64,000 nucleotides of DNA from Competibacter_A sp037045535 (GCA_037045535.1 JBAOHI010000071.1:372001-436000), one strand, 5' to 3'; shown: positions 1-9,134, numbered from the stretch's first letter. Numbers and translations are program-made. The notes: a model not told the origin generated them from the letters alone.

Positions 1-1610
1 GCTACATGCCAAATTTCGTCCGCTCGAAATAGCCGGTCGCGGCGATGGGTGACCATCAGCACCGTACCGCAATGCCGGGCCAACACCCGGTCGACAACGG
101 CTTCGGCTCGGGTGTCGAGGTTGGCTTCGACCTCGTCCAGCAGCAATAGCGCCGGATCGCCGAGCAGGGCGCGCGCCAGAGCGATCCGCTGCCGCTGTCC
201 CGGCGACAGGTTTTTGCCGTCTTCGAGCAGGCGGGTTTGCGCTCCTTCCGGTAGTTCTGCCAGCAGTTCGTCCACGCCGCACAGAGCGCACACCCGTTCG
301 ACTTCTTCCGGTGGCGCTTCCGGCCAGCGATAGCGCAGATTTCGAGCAATGCTGCCTTTCAGCAGCGGCAATTCGGCGCTGACCATCCCGACTGCCCGCC
401 GCACCGAGGCGAGGCTGTGTCGGGCGAAATCTCGACCGTCGAGCCGGACTTCGCCTTGGTCGGGATCGAGCAAGCGGGCGGCCAGAGCTAGCAAGGTGGA
501 TTTGCCGGCACCGTTCGGTCCCACGATGGCAATCACGCCGCCGGCGGGCGCAACGACGTTCAAATCCTCGAAAACTCCGGTGACCGAGACCTGCCGCAGT
601 TCCAGTTGCCCCCGCTCGACCGTCAGATCCGGAGCGTTGGGACGTTCATTGACCAGATTGGGCAGTTCCAGGAATCGCTCGATGCGTTCGGACGCCACCT
701 GGAAGCCGTGCCAGTATTCGTGGACCCGCCCTAGATCGCGCAGGGCAGGAAGCAGCAGGCCAACGATGGTCATGGCGCCGACGACGGTGCCGGGCGTAGT
801 CGTGCCGCTGGCGACTTCCAACGCGCCCAGCAGCACGACGGTAGCGACTGCTAGCCCGCTGGTGGCTTCGGTGATGGCGCGCAGCCAACCGCCGATTCGT
901 GCCCGCTCGACCATCGCGTCGCGCAAGCGCCGCCCCTGCCGGGCGATGTGGCGCCGTTCTCGCTGACCCTGATTGCACAGTTGTACGGCTGCCATGGCTG
1001 CGATTTTTTCGTTGACGTTGGCGGCGAGTGCGGATTGGCGGCGGCGCGATTCCCGTACCGCCGCGCGCAAGGGTTTCGCCAAAGCCAGGGCCGCCACCGC
1101 GCCGCCCGCCAGGATCAGGCCGGCAGCCAGCGCGAGTATTCGATTCATCCAGCCCAGCGCCACCAGTGCGATGCCGGCGGTCATGCCCGCGACGGTCAGA
1201 CGGGCCAAGCCGAGGCTGACCCATTGCCGCAGTGCGCTCAAATCGCCGACGAATCGCAGCATCAGGCTGCCGCGCCGCCGCCGTTGCAGGACGCGGGGAG
1301 CGAGCGCTCCGAGCCGGTCGAAGACCGCCAGCCGCACCTGATAAACGTACTCCTGACCCAGCCGTTCGGCATCGGCGCGTTCCCGTGCCCGTAGCCAGGC
1401 GCGAAGGACCACGATCATCACCAGTCCTGTGCCGACCCATCCCAGTGCCGGCAGGTCGGCAGGTTGCCGATGAGTGTTCAGCCAGCCGTCGAAGGTGTGG
1501 CGAACAAGCAGGGTAGTCGCTACCGCTGCAAGGGCTTGTGCCAAGCCGTTACCGACCAGGCGGGCCCACAGTTGGCTGCTGCCGCCTTCAAGGATGCCGG
1601 GCAGACTCAT
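1..1610 (-). CDS. ABC transporter, fused permease and ATPase (3' end outside window)
   Basis: This is a half-size ABC exporter in the type I, CydC/MsbA-like layout. The first 300 or so residues are hydrophobic membrane segments and the rest is a nucleotide-binding domain. I read Walker A (GPNGAGKST) near residue 366, the signature LSPGQ near 466, Walker B (LLLLDE) near 486 and an H-loop (VTHRR) near 519. All catalytic elements are therefore present. The frame is still open at base 1, so the C-terminus is missing. The ATG overlaps the TAA stop of the upstream P-loop gene (TAATG), which implies translational coupling and a joint role. The substrate cannot be read from the sequence. The Fur-like site upstream of the operon suggests a metal or stress link, which is inference. 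Confidence 0.85.
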   Translation of the reverse strand, partial: MSLPGILEGGSSQLWARLVGNGLAQALAAVATTLLVRHTFDGWLNTHRQPADLPALGWVGTGLVMIVVLRAWLRARERADAERLGQEYVYQVRLAVFDRLGALAPRVLQRRRRGSLMLRFVGDLSALRQWVSLGLARLTVAGMTAGIALVALGWMNRILALAAGLILAGGAVAALALAKPLRAAVRESRRRQSALAANVNEKIAAMAAVQLCNQGQRERRHIARQGRRLRDAMVERARIGGWLRAITEATSGLAVATVVLLGALEVASGTTTPGTVVGAMTIVGLLLPALRDLGRVHEYWHGFQVASERIERFLELPNLVNERPNAPDLTVERGQLELRQVSVTGVFEDLNVVAPAGGVIAIVGPNGAGKSTLLALAARLLDPDQGEVRLDGRDFARHSLASVRRAVGMVSAELPLLKGSIARNLRYRWPEAPPEEVERVCALCGVDELLAELPEGAQTRLLEDGKNLSPGQRQRIALARALLGDPALLLLDEVEANLDTRAEAVVDRVLARHCGTVLMVTHRRDRLFRADEIWHV

Positions 1611-2761
1611 TAGCCAAGACCCACCATGATCGGGATGCCCTCCCACAGTGGTTGCCAGGTATCCGTGCCGGTCTCACTAGCAGGGCGGTCGGGTCGCCAT
1701 TCCCCTTGCAGCAACCGCGATTGCGATATCACCGGCAGGCCGGTCGCGGCTGCTTCTCGGCTGGCCAGGGGAGAGGCTGTCAGGAGACCGCTGACCGCCA
1801 GCACCGGCAGATGGCGCCGGCGCAGCCATTCGACCCCGGCCAGCGCACCCAAAGCATCACCGGCGGCAAAGACAATGCCGTCCACCAGCGCAGCGAATGC
1901 CGGCGAGGCTAATAGCCGCCCGGTTTCCTCCTGGAACAGGCCATCGGCGATTTCCAGCACGATGAATTCCACGCCTTCCACCGTCAGATGGCTGCAAAGC
2001 TGGATCAGAATGTTCTCCACTTGCAGCGGTGGGACGCGGTAGGTGGACGCGTAACCGGCATCGGTGAAGTCCAACGCTGGGCTCGCGCCGGCGTCCACCA
2101 AGGTCCAGCGATCGCCGCCGGCCCCCGTGCCGGTCACCTTGGCCGCGCCCACTTTGACGTTGGCCTTGACCAAGCCTTTGATCAGGTTGGCGGCCGTCGT
2201 GGTTTTGCCAGCATTCATCGCGGTACCGGCCACGGCGATGGTGTAGGGTCGATTGGTAATCGCGGCAGATTTGGCCAGCCCCCAGTCGGCTAAATTGATT
2301 CGATGGCCATCGGTGCCCCCCACCAGGCCGAGTGGAGTGATGGCGGTAGGCCGTTTCATGCTGCCGTGACGGGACAGCATCCGTGCCGCGATGCCGCCAC
2401 CGGCCACCAGGTGGCATTCTTCCAGACAATCCGGCACAACGGCCTCGAACTGGTCGGGCGCGTAGCGGTTGCCGTAGCAAACGATGATTTCGTCGCCTTC
2501 GTAAAGTTGAGCGCGCCGGCCGTGGGGCAATTCGATACGCTGGTGTTGGCCCAGGCGACCCACCCGAGCGAGCACCACGTCACCAGCCCGAGGTTTGATA
2601 GGACCGCGTAACAAAGTGGTCATTGCTTCCCGCGCCACCCGCCGGGCGCTGTAGGCGACTCTGACGCCGGCGAGCCGGTCGGGGGTCAGCGGTTCTTTCT
2701 CGATGGGGTTCCGGTTGATCCGGTTCAGTAGGGAAATCGGTTCGTTTCTTGGCATAGACAT
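1610..2761 (-). CDS. P-loop NTPase, DUF1611-like
   Basis: This is a 383-residue protein. Its C-terminal half starts with a P-loop (GTAMNAGKTT, near residue 178) of the dethiobiotin-synthetase/DUF1611 type. The N-terminal 170 residues are a separate conserved-looking region with no family I recognise. Later segments (VLEIADGL, then VDGIVFAAGDALGAL) look like the Walker B and base-binding strands of a SIMIBI-class NTPase. No signal peptide or membrane segment is seen, so it is probably cytosolic. The stop codon overlaps the start of the ABC exporter, so the two are co-expressed. It may energise, modify or prepare the exporter's substrate, but nothing here proves it. An alternative start lies two codons downstream. 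Confidence 0.65.
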   Translation of the reverse strand: MSMPRNEPISLLNRINRNPIEKEPLTPDRLAGVRVAYSARRVAREAMTTLLRGPIKPRAGDVVLARVGRLGQHQRIELPHGRRAQLYEGDEIIVCYGNRYAPDQFEAVVPDCLEECHLVAGGGIAARMLSRHGSMKRPTAITPLGLVGGTDGHRINLADWGLAKSAAITNRPYTIAVAGTAMNAGKTTTAANLIKGLVKANVKVGAAKVTGTGAGGDRWTLVDAGASPALDFTDAGYASTYRVPPLQVENILIQLCSHLTVEGVEFIVLEIADGLFQEETGRLLASPAFAALVDGIVFAAGDALGALAGVEWLRRRHLPVLAVSGLLTASPLASREAAATGLPVISQSRLLQGEWRPDRPASETGTDTWQPLWEGIPIMVGLG

Positions 2762-2853
2762 GGCGTCGCTCGGCTCCCGTTCAGTTGGAATGCGCCAAAA
2801 ATTACGTTGAGCGTCTTAGGGCAAGGCCGATGCCAACTTCAAAAATATATTTA

Positions 2854-2868
2854 TAATAATGATTATTA
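2854..2868. promoter_or_regulatory. Fur-like 7-1-7 palindrome
   Basis: TAATAATGATTATTA is a perfect 7-1-7 palindrome inside a 60-bp AT-rich island in otherwise GC-rich DNA. It differs from the Fur consensus TGATAATnATTATCA at only one position in each arm. It lies about 90 bp upstream of the P-loop/ABC exporter operon. I infer iron (Fur) control; a relative such as Zur is also possible. The rest of the 2762-3050 gap holds no credible gene. Confidence 0.5.
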
Positions 2869-3050
2869 ATGATTTTTATTTGAATTGAGCCGGTTGGTTA
2901 AGGGATTGCGGGTAGGAAGTGGGGGATTTGACCCAGGCTGGTGGGGTATTTGCGCTAGGCGCGGGAAGGGGGAAGAAGCTGGCCGCGAATCTGCCGAGGC
3001 TAAAACAGCTTCTCGGTCAGCAGGAGAAAGAGGGGGTCGTCAAAGCAACC

Positions 3051-4460
3051 TTAAAGTGGTGCGTGCAGCCGATATTTTTCCATACGATAGCGCAAGGTGT
3101 CGCGGGATAATCCCAGCAGCTTGGCAGCGCGACTGACGTTCCAGCCGGCGTGCTGCAATGCTTGCACGAGCAAATCCTGCTCCATCTGTTCCAGATTGAT
3201 GCCTTCCGCCGGAAAGTGCCGACAAGGCAACAGATCGCCGACTGCGCAGGTGGATGGCGCGGGCGTCAGCGCAGGACACAAAGCGAGATGCTGCGGTTCG
3301 ATCGATACTGTTTCCGCCAGCAGTATCGCGTGTTCGATACTGTTGCGCAGTTCCCGCACGTTGCCCGGCCAAGCGTAGTGGCGTAATACCTGTTCCGCCG
3401 CCGGGGTGAGACGCAGGCCAGTTTTGCCGTAGCGTCTGCCATGACCGTCGAGAAAAGCCCTGGCGAGTAGGATGACGTCTTCCTCTCGTTCGCGCAGCGG
3501 TGGTAACTGGAGATGAATGATCCGCAAGCGGAAAAACAGGTCGGAGCGAAACCGTCCTTCCCGTACTCGTTCCTCCAGGGATTGGTTGGTCGCGGCGACG
3601 ATCCGGATATCCACCCTCTGGTCGCGCAGGCCGCCCAAGCGGCGCACGGTCTTATCTTCCAGCAGCTTGAGCAGTTTCACCTGCAACGAGAGTTCCATCT
3701 CGCCAATTTCGTCGAGAAACAAAGTTCCACCATTAGCTGTTTCCACCAAGCCCAACTTGCGTTCCCTGGCATCCGTGAAGGCGCCGCGCTCGAAACCGAA
3801 CAGTTCCGCCTCCAGCAACTGGGTGGGGATCGCGGCGCAATTGATCTCGACAAAGGGTTTTTCTCGGCGCGGCCCTTCAAAATGGAACGCCCGAGCGACC
3901 AGTTCCTTGCCGGTGCCGGTCTCGCCGGTAACGAGCACGGCGGGGGGCTCGCCATCTATCAAGCGTTGCTCTGCTTCGATGAATTGATGGATTTTGCGCT
4001 TGAGCGCGAGTATCGCCGGCGACTCACCGAGCAGTTTGTGCAATCCACTCCGTTCCGCTTGCCGGTTCCGATAGTAGCTCAACGCACCTTCCAGTCGCTC
4101 CTGACCAACTACCTTATCCAACAATAGCTTGAGTTCGTTCAGAACGACCGGCTTGGTCATGTAATCGTAAGCGCCTGCTTTCATGGCATCGACCGCCACT
4201 TGTACCCCGCCGTGTCCGGTCAGCATTACGACCTTGATGTACGGGGCTTCCGCCCGAAGCCGCTGCAACACTTCCAAACCGTTTAAGCCTGGCATCTGAT
4301 AATCCAGCAGTATCACATCGGGTCGGAAGCTATCGAGTTGTGCCAGACCCTCTTCGCCACTGGCGGCGACCTGTGCCTCGTAACCGTGGCGCGATAAGTA
4401 GGTCTTGATGTTCTTGGCGAGGATAGCCTCGTCGTCGATGATTAAAATTGCATGCGACAT
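3051..4460 (-). CDS. sigma-54-dependent response regulator, NtrC family
   Basis: This is a transcriptional activator with three domains: receiver (residues 1-120), AAA+ sigma-54 interaction domain (about 145-385) and a C-terminal Fis-type helix-turn-helix. The phosphoacceptor is Asp53 in VILLDYQMPG. Walker A (GETGTGKE) and the sigma-54 contact loop are visible, but the loop reads GAFTDA where GAFTGA is usual. The C-terminus (AAKLLGLSRDTLRYRMEKY) is a normal Fis helix pair. I chose the ATG at 4460, which starts right at the receiver (MSHAILIIDDE). A TTG four codons upstream is possible. It lies 43 bases after a histidine kinase and the two surely form a two-component pair. The target promoters are unknown. 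Confidence 0.9.
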   Translation of the reverse strand: MSHAILIIDDEAILAKNIKTYLSRHGYEAQVAASGEEGLAQLDSFRPDVILLDYQMPGLNGLEVLQRLRAEAPYIKVVMLTGHGGVQVAVDAMKAGAYDYMTKPVVLNELKLLLDKVVGQERLEGALSYYRNRQAERSGLHKLLGESPAILALKRKIHQFIEAEQRLIDGEPPAVLVTGETGTGKELVARAFHFEGPRREKPFVEINCAAIPTQLLEAELFGFERGAFTDARERKLGLVETANGGTLFLDEIGEMELSLQVKLLKLLEDKTVRRLGGLRDQRVDIRIVAATNQSLEERVREGRFRSDLFFRLRIIHLQLPPLREREEDVILLARAFLDGHGRRYGKTGLRLTPAAEQVLRHYAWPGNVRELRNSIEHAILLAETVSIEPQHLALCPALTPAPSTCAVGDLLPCRHFPAEGINLEQMEQDLLVQALQHAGWNVSRAAKLLGLSRDTLRYRMEKYRLHAPL

Positions 4461-4503
4461 GATCGTTCCCAAATGCTACGGGGAAAGGGCTGGAGAGATG
4501 CGT

Positions 4504-5853
4504 CTAGCGAGCGATGGGTAGCTGAAGGAGGGCGGTGGTGCCCTGTCCCGTTCGGCTGTGCAATTCCAATTGGCCGCCGCTGCGTTGCACGATCCGTCGC
4601 GCCAAGGCCAAACCGACCCCCAATCCGTTGCGTTTGTTGGTGATGAGCGGCTTGAAGACCTCGGCCAGTTTCTCCGGCGGAATCCCCGCGCCGGTATCGC
4701 TCAACTGCAAGGCGAACAAGGCTCCCCGACACTCGCCGCTGATCCGCAGCTGGCCGCCGTCGGGCATCGCTTCCAGGGCGTTGGCGATCAGGCTGTTGAG
4801 GGCTTGCGCGAGTAAATGAGGATCGCCATGCACCGAGGGCAGCGACTCGGGCAAAGCAAGATCCATGCGCACTGCCTGGCCTTGCGCGCGCCGGGCGAAG
4901 CTCTCCAAACTACCGCGCAGTACCTCGGCGATGGAGGTCGTCTGCTGGGTGTCGCCCGGCTGGTAGGAATAGATCAGCAACTCTCGTACCCATTTTTCCA
5001 AATGATCCACTTGGGCGATGATGTCGGCAGCGTACTCGCCCACCGGTGGGACATCTTCCTCTTGCGCCAGTTCGGCGGACGAACGAATGGCGGCCAAGGG
5101 ATTACGCAAACCGTGCGCCACCGCTGCCGTCAGCTCCCCGACCACCGCCCATTTTTCTGCTTCCACCAACGCTTGCTGTTGCCGCTGGATCGTCAGGCTG
5201 GCGCGCCGTACGATCCAAAATAGTGCTCCGTAGATGAACAGCCCGCCCATTAGGGCGCTGAGCCAGACCAAGCGATCGCCTTTGGCAATCGTTTGCATCA
5301 GTACCCGCGGTAGCTTATAGATTTCCACCACACCGACGACATTGCCTTGCGAGTCATGGATCGGGATGTAGTTCTCCACGAATTGATCGATTTCCGGCGC
5401 GAACAGGATGTGCTCGGTTTTGGCCGGATAGCTGACTTGGCCGGTTTCCAGCGCGAGCTGACCAGCCAGGGCCTGGTCCAGCTCCGGATTGTCGTCCGTG
5501 AAATGCTTGCCGATTAGATTCTCTTCGTTGGACCAAAGGATGGCTCGTTGCCGAGAGTAAACATTGGCGCGCACCACGTCGGGCATGTGTGCGATGCGGG
5601 TGAAGAAATCGGTCAGAGGCTCCTTGCCTTTGGTGTAATCCTGCTCGCTGAAGTAAACGCTGGTGTTTTGCGCCTGGGCGATGCTTTGGACGAATTCCAT
5701 CGTGACCACGGCGTCCCGTTGCAGCAGGTTTTCCCGCAGAAACCGCGCCAACAGCGTGGCGGAAACTGCGCTGATCGTCATGATCGATAGCAGGCTGAGG
5801 ATGGAAAACGAGCGCAACAGATTGAACGGTTTGGATGTTGAGGTTGGCTTCAT
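4504..5853 (-). CDS. membrane sensor histidine kinase
   Basis: This is an NtrB-class kinase of about 450 residues. A transmembrane helix near residues 15-35 is followed by a periplasmic sensor of about 170 residues and a second helix near 200-225. Then come a HisKA domain with the H-box AVAHGLRNPLAAIRSS and a HATPase domain (N box SLIANALEAMPDGG, G1 DTGAGIPPEK, G2 GLGVGLALARRI). The sensor segment resembles single-Cache domains, so it probably binds a small ligand outside the membrane. It is followed by the sigma-54 regulator, its likely partner. I used the ATG at 5853; a GTG at 5874 with a GGAG upstream is an alternative. No receiver or PAS domain is seen. Confidence 0.88.
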   Translation of the reverse strand: MKPTSTSKPFNLLRSFSILSLLSIMTISAVSATLLARFLRENLLQRDAVVTMEFVQSIAQAQNTSVYFSEQDYTKGKEPLTDFFTRIAHMPDVVRANVYSRQRAILWSNEENLIGKHFTDDNPELDQALAGQLALETGQVSYPAKTEHILFAPEIDQFVENYIPIHDSQGNVVGVVEIYKLPRVLMQTIAKGDRLVWLSALMGGLFIYGALFWIVRRASLTIQRQQQALVEAEKWAVVGELTAAVAHGLRNPLAAIRSSAELAQEEDVPPVGEYAADIIAQVDHLEKWVRELLIYSYQPGDTQQTTSIAEVLRGSLESFARRAQGQAVRMDLALPESLPSVHGDPHLLAQALNSLIANALEAMPDGGQLRISGECRGALFALQLSDTGAGIPPEKLAEVFKPLITNKRNGLGVGLALARRIVQRSGGQLELHSRTGQGTTALLQLPIAR

Positions 5854-6084
5854 GGGTTCCGAATCACCGTACACTGGCCAGGATGCTCCAGAGATAAACA
5901 GTCCAGCGCGGAAATTCTTTCATCATGGGATGAGTGGGTAATCGATTTTAATCAAGCGACGGGAACTGACGGGGTTGGTGATTCTAAACGAGTACAAACG
6001 CCGGTAAGCCCTGCCGAGGGTGTGCATCGTTTGCCACGCTTTCGGCCGCGACCGGCGCTATCCAAATCTCTGTGGATTCCGGTG

Positions 6085-6885
6085 CTAGCGGGCAAGTTCC
6101 GGGGTCAGATGCGGCTGCATTTCCTGAAGTAGTGCCTTGAACGCCTTGGGGTTGCCAGCGACGATATTGCCGGTTTTCATGAAGCCGTTATCGCCACCGA
6201 AATCGCTGACCAGTCCGCCGGCCTCCTGCACCAACAGCGCGCCACCGGCGATGTCCCAGGCTTTTAGGCCGATCTCCCAGAACGCGTCCAACCGGCCAGA
6301 CGCCACATAGGCCAAATCCAGCGAAGCCGCGCCGGCGCGACGGATTTCCGTGCACTTTTCGAACAGGGCGCTGAAGATGTTGAGGTAGGCCGGTCGGTGC
6401 TGGGGGTGGCGAAACGGAAATCCGGTACCCAACAAGGCATTTTCCAGAGTGCTGACGCCGCTGACTCGGATGCGCCGGTCGTTCAGTTGCGCGCTTTCGC
6501 CGCGCGAGGCGGTGAACATCTCCTGTCGCATTGGATCGTAGACCAGCGCTGCCTCCAGTCGATTCTTATGGCGGAATGCGATGGAAATGGCGAAGTGCGG
6601 GATGCCGTGCAGGAAGTTGGTGGTGCCGTCCAAGGGGTCGATCACCCACTGGTATTCATCCTGACCGGGTTGCTCGCCGCTTTCCTCGGCCAGAATCCCG
6701 TGATTGGGATAAGTCTTGCGGAGAATTTGGATAATATCCCGCTCGGCTTGGATGTCCGCTTCGCTGACGAAGTCGTTGCGCTGTTTAGCGGTAACGTTCA
6801 GCCGTTCGAGATGGTCGAAATGGCGGAGCAGGATGCGGCCGGCGCTGAGGGCAGCGCGTTTGGCGATAGTCAAAACTGGATTCAT
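6085..6885 (-). CDS. suhB: inositol-1-monophosphatase family protein SuhB
   Basis: This is a 266-residue enzyme of the Mg2+-dependent inositol monophosphatase family. Visible signatures are EESGE near residue 67, the metal-binding WVIDPLDGTTNF near residue 80 and the C-terminal AWDIAGGALLVQEAGG. All metal ligands are in place, so it should be active. In proteobacteria SuhB dephosphorylates inositol phosphate and also has a role in ribosomal RNA transcription and maturation. The length matches the family. It stands alone, separated from its neighbours by 200-250 bp on both sides. The ATG has only a weak ribosome site. Confidence 0.93.
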   Translation of the reverse strand: MNPVLTIAKRAALSAGRILLRHFDHLERLNVTAKQRNDFVSEADIQAERDIIQILRKTYPNHGILAEESGEQPGQDEYQWVIDPLDGTTNFLHGIPHFAISIAFRHKNRLEAALVYDPMRQEMFTASRGESAQLNDRRIRVSGVSTLENALLGTGFPFRHPQHRPAYLNIFSALFEKCTEIRRAGAASLDLAYVASGRLDAFWEIGLKAWDIAGGALLVQEAGGLVSDFGGDNGFMKTGNIVAGNPKAFKALLQEMQPHLTPELAR

Positions 6886-7133
6886 GGCGGTTCGGATCGC
6901 TTGAAAAACGAGGGCCGGGGTATCCGGCGCGAGCGTGTCATGATAACAGAATGGAACCTGTCCGAACGGTCAGGCGGATGAGGGTGCTTTGTGGCCCTGC
7001 TTAATCGTCGGTCTACCGCCAGCGCCGGTTCGCGGCCGATGGATTCCAGTTGCAAGCGCTGTCTGGGCTGCCACGTTCCTTGCGGCGAACGGATTGGCGT
7101 TGCAGGGTTAAATGCGTTCGTTGAGGGTATGAC

Positions 7134-8030
7134 ATGACGGAGACAATCGGTTTTATTGGGTTGGGTAGCATGGGGCGGCCGATGGCAAATAATCTGCTTG
7201 CAGCCGGTTTCGATCTGCGGATTTACAATCGCACTCCCGGTAAAGCCGTGGATTTGATCGCCTCGGGCGCGCGGGCGGTCGCGACACCGGTGGAGGCTGT
7301 TGTGCCAGGCGGCATCGTGGTTACCATGGTTGCCAACGATGCCGCGCTGGAAGCCGTGACCTTGGGCGTTGAGGGTATCGCGTCTGGTTTGGGTTCAGGC
7401 GGTGTTCATCTCTCGATGAGTACGGTTTCGCCTCAACTGGCCCGCCGCTTGGCGGATGTGCACCGCGAGCACGGATCGCACTATGTTGCCGCGCCGGTAT
7501 TGGGCCGACCTGCGGCAGCGGCGGCGGGCAAGCTGTTCATCCTGTTATCAGGTTCGACCGAAGCCAAGGAACGGGTGGCGTCGCTGCTGGCGGTGATGGG
7601 ACAGGCCACGCGCGATCTCGGCGACGACCCGACTCAAGGCCATGTGGCTAAATTGGCTGCCAACTTCATGATCTTATCGCTGGTCGAGGTTTATGCCGAA
7701 GTGCTGACGTTCGCCGAGAAGAATGGCATTGGCCGACAGGATATGGCGCAGCTGTTCGGTGATACGATCCTCAATGTGCCGCTCTTTCACCTGTATGGCG
7801 AGTTGTTGGCGAGGGAAAATTATGCGTCGCCCGGTTTTCGGCTGGCGCTAGGGTTGAAGGATATCGAGTTGATTTTGGCGACGGGCGCGTTATCGCGGAC
7901 CCCAACGCCCGTTGCCGATCTGGTGCATAACCGTTTGCTGACGGCCGTCGCCAAAGGTCGAAGCGAACTTGATGTGACGGCTTTGGCGCTGGGTGTGTCG
8001 GAGGATGCTGGTCTTCGCCCGCTTTCTTAA
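7134..8030 (+). CDS. NAD(P)-dependent beta-hydroxyacid dehydrogenase (3-hydroxyisobutyrate dehydrogenase family)
   Basis: This is a 298-residue reductase with an N-terminal Rossmann fold (GFIGLGSMGRPMANNLL) and the family's substrate-binding stretch (HLSMSTVSP). The catalytic lysine sits in GHVAKLAANFM near residue 175. Members reduce or oxidise 3-hydroxyisobutyrate, tartronate semialdehyde, succinic semialdehyde or related acids. The exact substrate cannot be set from the sequence, and no pathway genes sit beside it. A GAGG ribosome site lies 8 bases before the ATG. It appears to be a single-gene unit. Confidence 0.88.
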   Translation: MTETIGFIGLGSMGRPMANNLLAAGFDLRIYNRTPGKAVDLIASGARAVATPVEAVVPGGIVVTMVANDAALEAVTLGVEGIASGLGSGGVHLSMSTVSPQLARRLADVHREHGSHYVAAPVLGRPAAAAAGKLFILLSGSTEAKERVASLLAVMGQATRDLGDDPTQGHVAKLAANFMILSLVEVYAEVLTFAEKNGIGRQDMAQLFGDTILNVPLFHLYGELLARENYASPGFRLALGLKDIELILATGALSRTPTPVADLVHNRLLTAVAKGRSELDVTALALGVSEDAGLRPLS

Positions 8031-8162
8031 ATATCGTCGATGATAGGGGATGGAGGCAGCGAAAAGTCTCCGGAGAGCTTTTGAGGGGTTGCGTGGCCCT
8101 GGAAACAGATGCCGTATGTTATCCAAGGTTGCGTTTCGATGCGGTGATTTTGGAGTAGGGTG

Positions 8163-9134
8163 ATGAAAATTAAAGTTATATTTGCCTTAATCTCAGTTCT
8201 AACAACTGCGGTTTCAGCTGTGGCGCTTGCCGGGGATCCGGACGGCGGTCCTCCCTCCGGGGTAGAGGATCAGTCCAGGGGAACATCGTCTGGCAATGGT
8301 CCTAACAGACCCCCGCCATCTGGAGACAGCTCACAGGGAAATCGGGGCCGCTCGGGTGGCGTTGATAATGGGCGCGACAGTAGTGGGAATCAGAGTGGTC
8401 GTGATCGGAGTGGTCCCCCGAGCCAGGGTGGGAGCGGGATGAGTCAGGGTCCCAGCCAGGGTGGGAGCGGGATGAGTCAGGGTCCCAGCCAGGGTGGGAG
8501 CGGGATGAGTCAGGGTCCCAGCCAGGGTGGGAGCGGGATGAGTCAGGGTCCCAGCCAGAACGGGAGCAGTGGTGGGAATCAGAGTGGCCGTGATCGGAGT
8601 GGTCCCCCGAACCAGAACGGGAGTGGGATGAATCAGGGTCCCAGCCAGAACGGGAGCAGTGGTGGGAATCAGAGTGGCCGTGATCGGAGTGGTCCCCCGA
8701 ACCAGAACGGGAGTGGGATGAATCAGGGTCCCAGCCAGAACGGGAGCAGTGGTGGGAATCAGAATGGTCGTGATCGGGGTGGTCCCTCGAGCCAGAACGG
8801 GAGTGGGATGAATCAGGGTCCCAGCCAGAACGGGAGCAGTGGTGGGAATCAGAATGGTCGTGATCGGGGTGGTCCCTCGAGCCAGAACGGGAGTGGGATG
8901 AATCAGGGTCCCAGCCGGGACGGGAGAGACGGGAGCGGGATGGATCAGAGTCGCAACCGAGATAGGAGCGATGATCGATACAACCGTCATAATCGGCATG
9001 GTGATTTTCGAGGTCGAAACCACGGCCCAGAGCGGTGGAATATGGATAACGGGTTTGATCGTCGCCCTGGCCCTGGCCCTGGCCCTGGCCCTGGCCCTGG
9101 CCCTGGCCCTGGCCCTTATCCAGAAAGGTGGTAG
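8163..9134 (+). CDS. secreted low-complexity Gly/Ser/Gln/Asn repeat protein
   Basis: This is a protein of about 323 residues with a clear signal peptide (about 23 residues, ending AVALAG). The rest is disordered, tandemly repeated sequence. Four 11-residue units (SQGGSGMSQGP) come first, then four 30-residue units rich in Gly, Ser, Asn, Gln, Arg and Asp. An Arg/His/Asp-rich stretch follows, and the tail is eight Gly-Pro pairs. No family is recognised. Composition suggests an exported matrix or cell-surface protein, which is inference. The ATG was chosen because GGAG lies 7 bases upstream; a GTG one codon earlier is possible. A strong terminator follows. Array length is likely to vary between strains. 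Confidence 0.7.
   Translation: MKIKVIFALISVLTTAVSAVALAGDPDGGPPSGVEDQSRGTSSGNGPNRPPPSGDSSQGNRGRSGGVDNGRDSSGNQSGRDRSGPPSQGGSGMSQGPSQGGSGMSQGPSQGGSGMSQGPSQGGSGMSQGPSQNGSSGGNQSGRDRSGPPNQNGSGMNQGPSQNGSSGGNQSGRDRSGPPNQNGSGMNQGPSQNGSSGGNQNGRDRGGPSSQNGSGMNQGPSQNGSSGGNQNGRDRGGPSSQNGSGMNQGPSRDGRDGSGMDQSRNRDRSDDRYNRHNRHGDFRGRNHGPERWNMDNGFDRRPGPGPGPGPGPGPGPGPYPERW
8421..8552 (+). repeat. 33-bp tandem repeat, 4 copies, in-frame
   Basis: Four nearly identical 33-bp units begin at 8421, 8454, 8487 and 8520 (agccagggtgggagcgggat at the start of each). Each codes for 11 residues of the secreted repeat protein, so copy-number change would keep the frame. Confidence 0.95.
8553..8912 (+). repeat. 90-bp tandem repeat, 4 copies, in-frame
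   Basis: Four 90-bp units repeat with starts 90 bases apart (8553, 8643, 8733, 8823) and a degenerate fifth start at about 8913. Copies 1-2 and copies 3-4 form two subtypes (Ser-Gly/Pro-Pro-Asn against Asn-Gly/Pro-Ser-Ser), which implies recent pairwise duplication. The unit length is a multiple of three. Confidence 0.93.
9065..9112 (+). repeat. 6-bp microsatellite CCCTGG x8
   Basis: Eight perfect CCCTGG units encode Pro-Gly pairs at the C-terminus of the repeat protein. A perfect hexamer run of this length is prone to slippage, but any gain or loss would stay in frame. Confidence 0.95.

Noticed and set aside
2885..3136. Two short plus-strand frames between the P-loop gene and the regulator
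   Set aside because: They overlap the end of the regulator in antisense and have no ribosome site.
8331..9023. Antisense open frame of 230 codons through the repeat gene
   Set aside because: A by-product of stop-free repeats; Thr/Pro/Ile-rich with no start signal.
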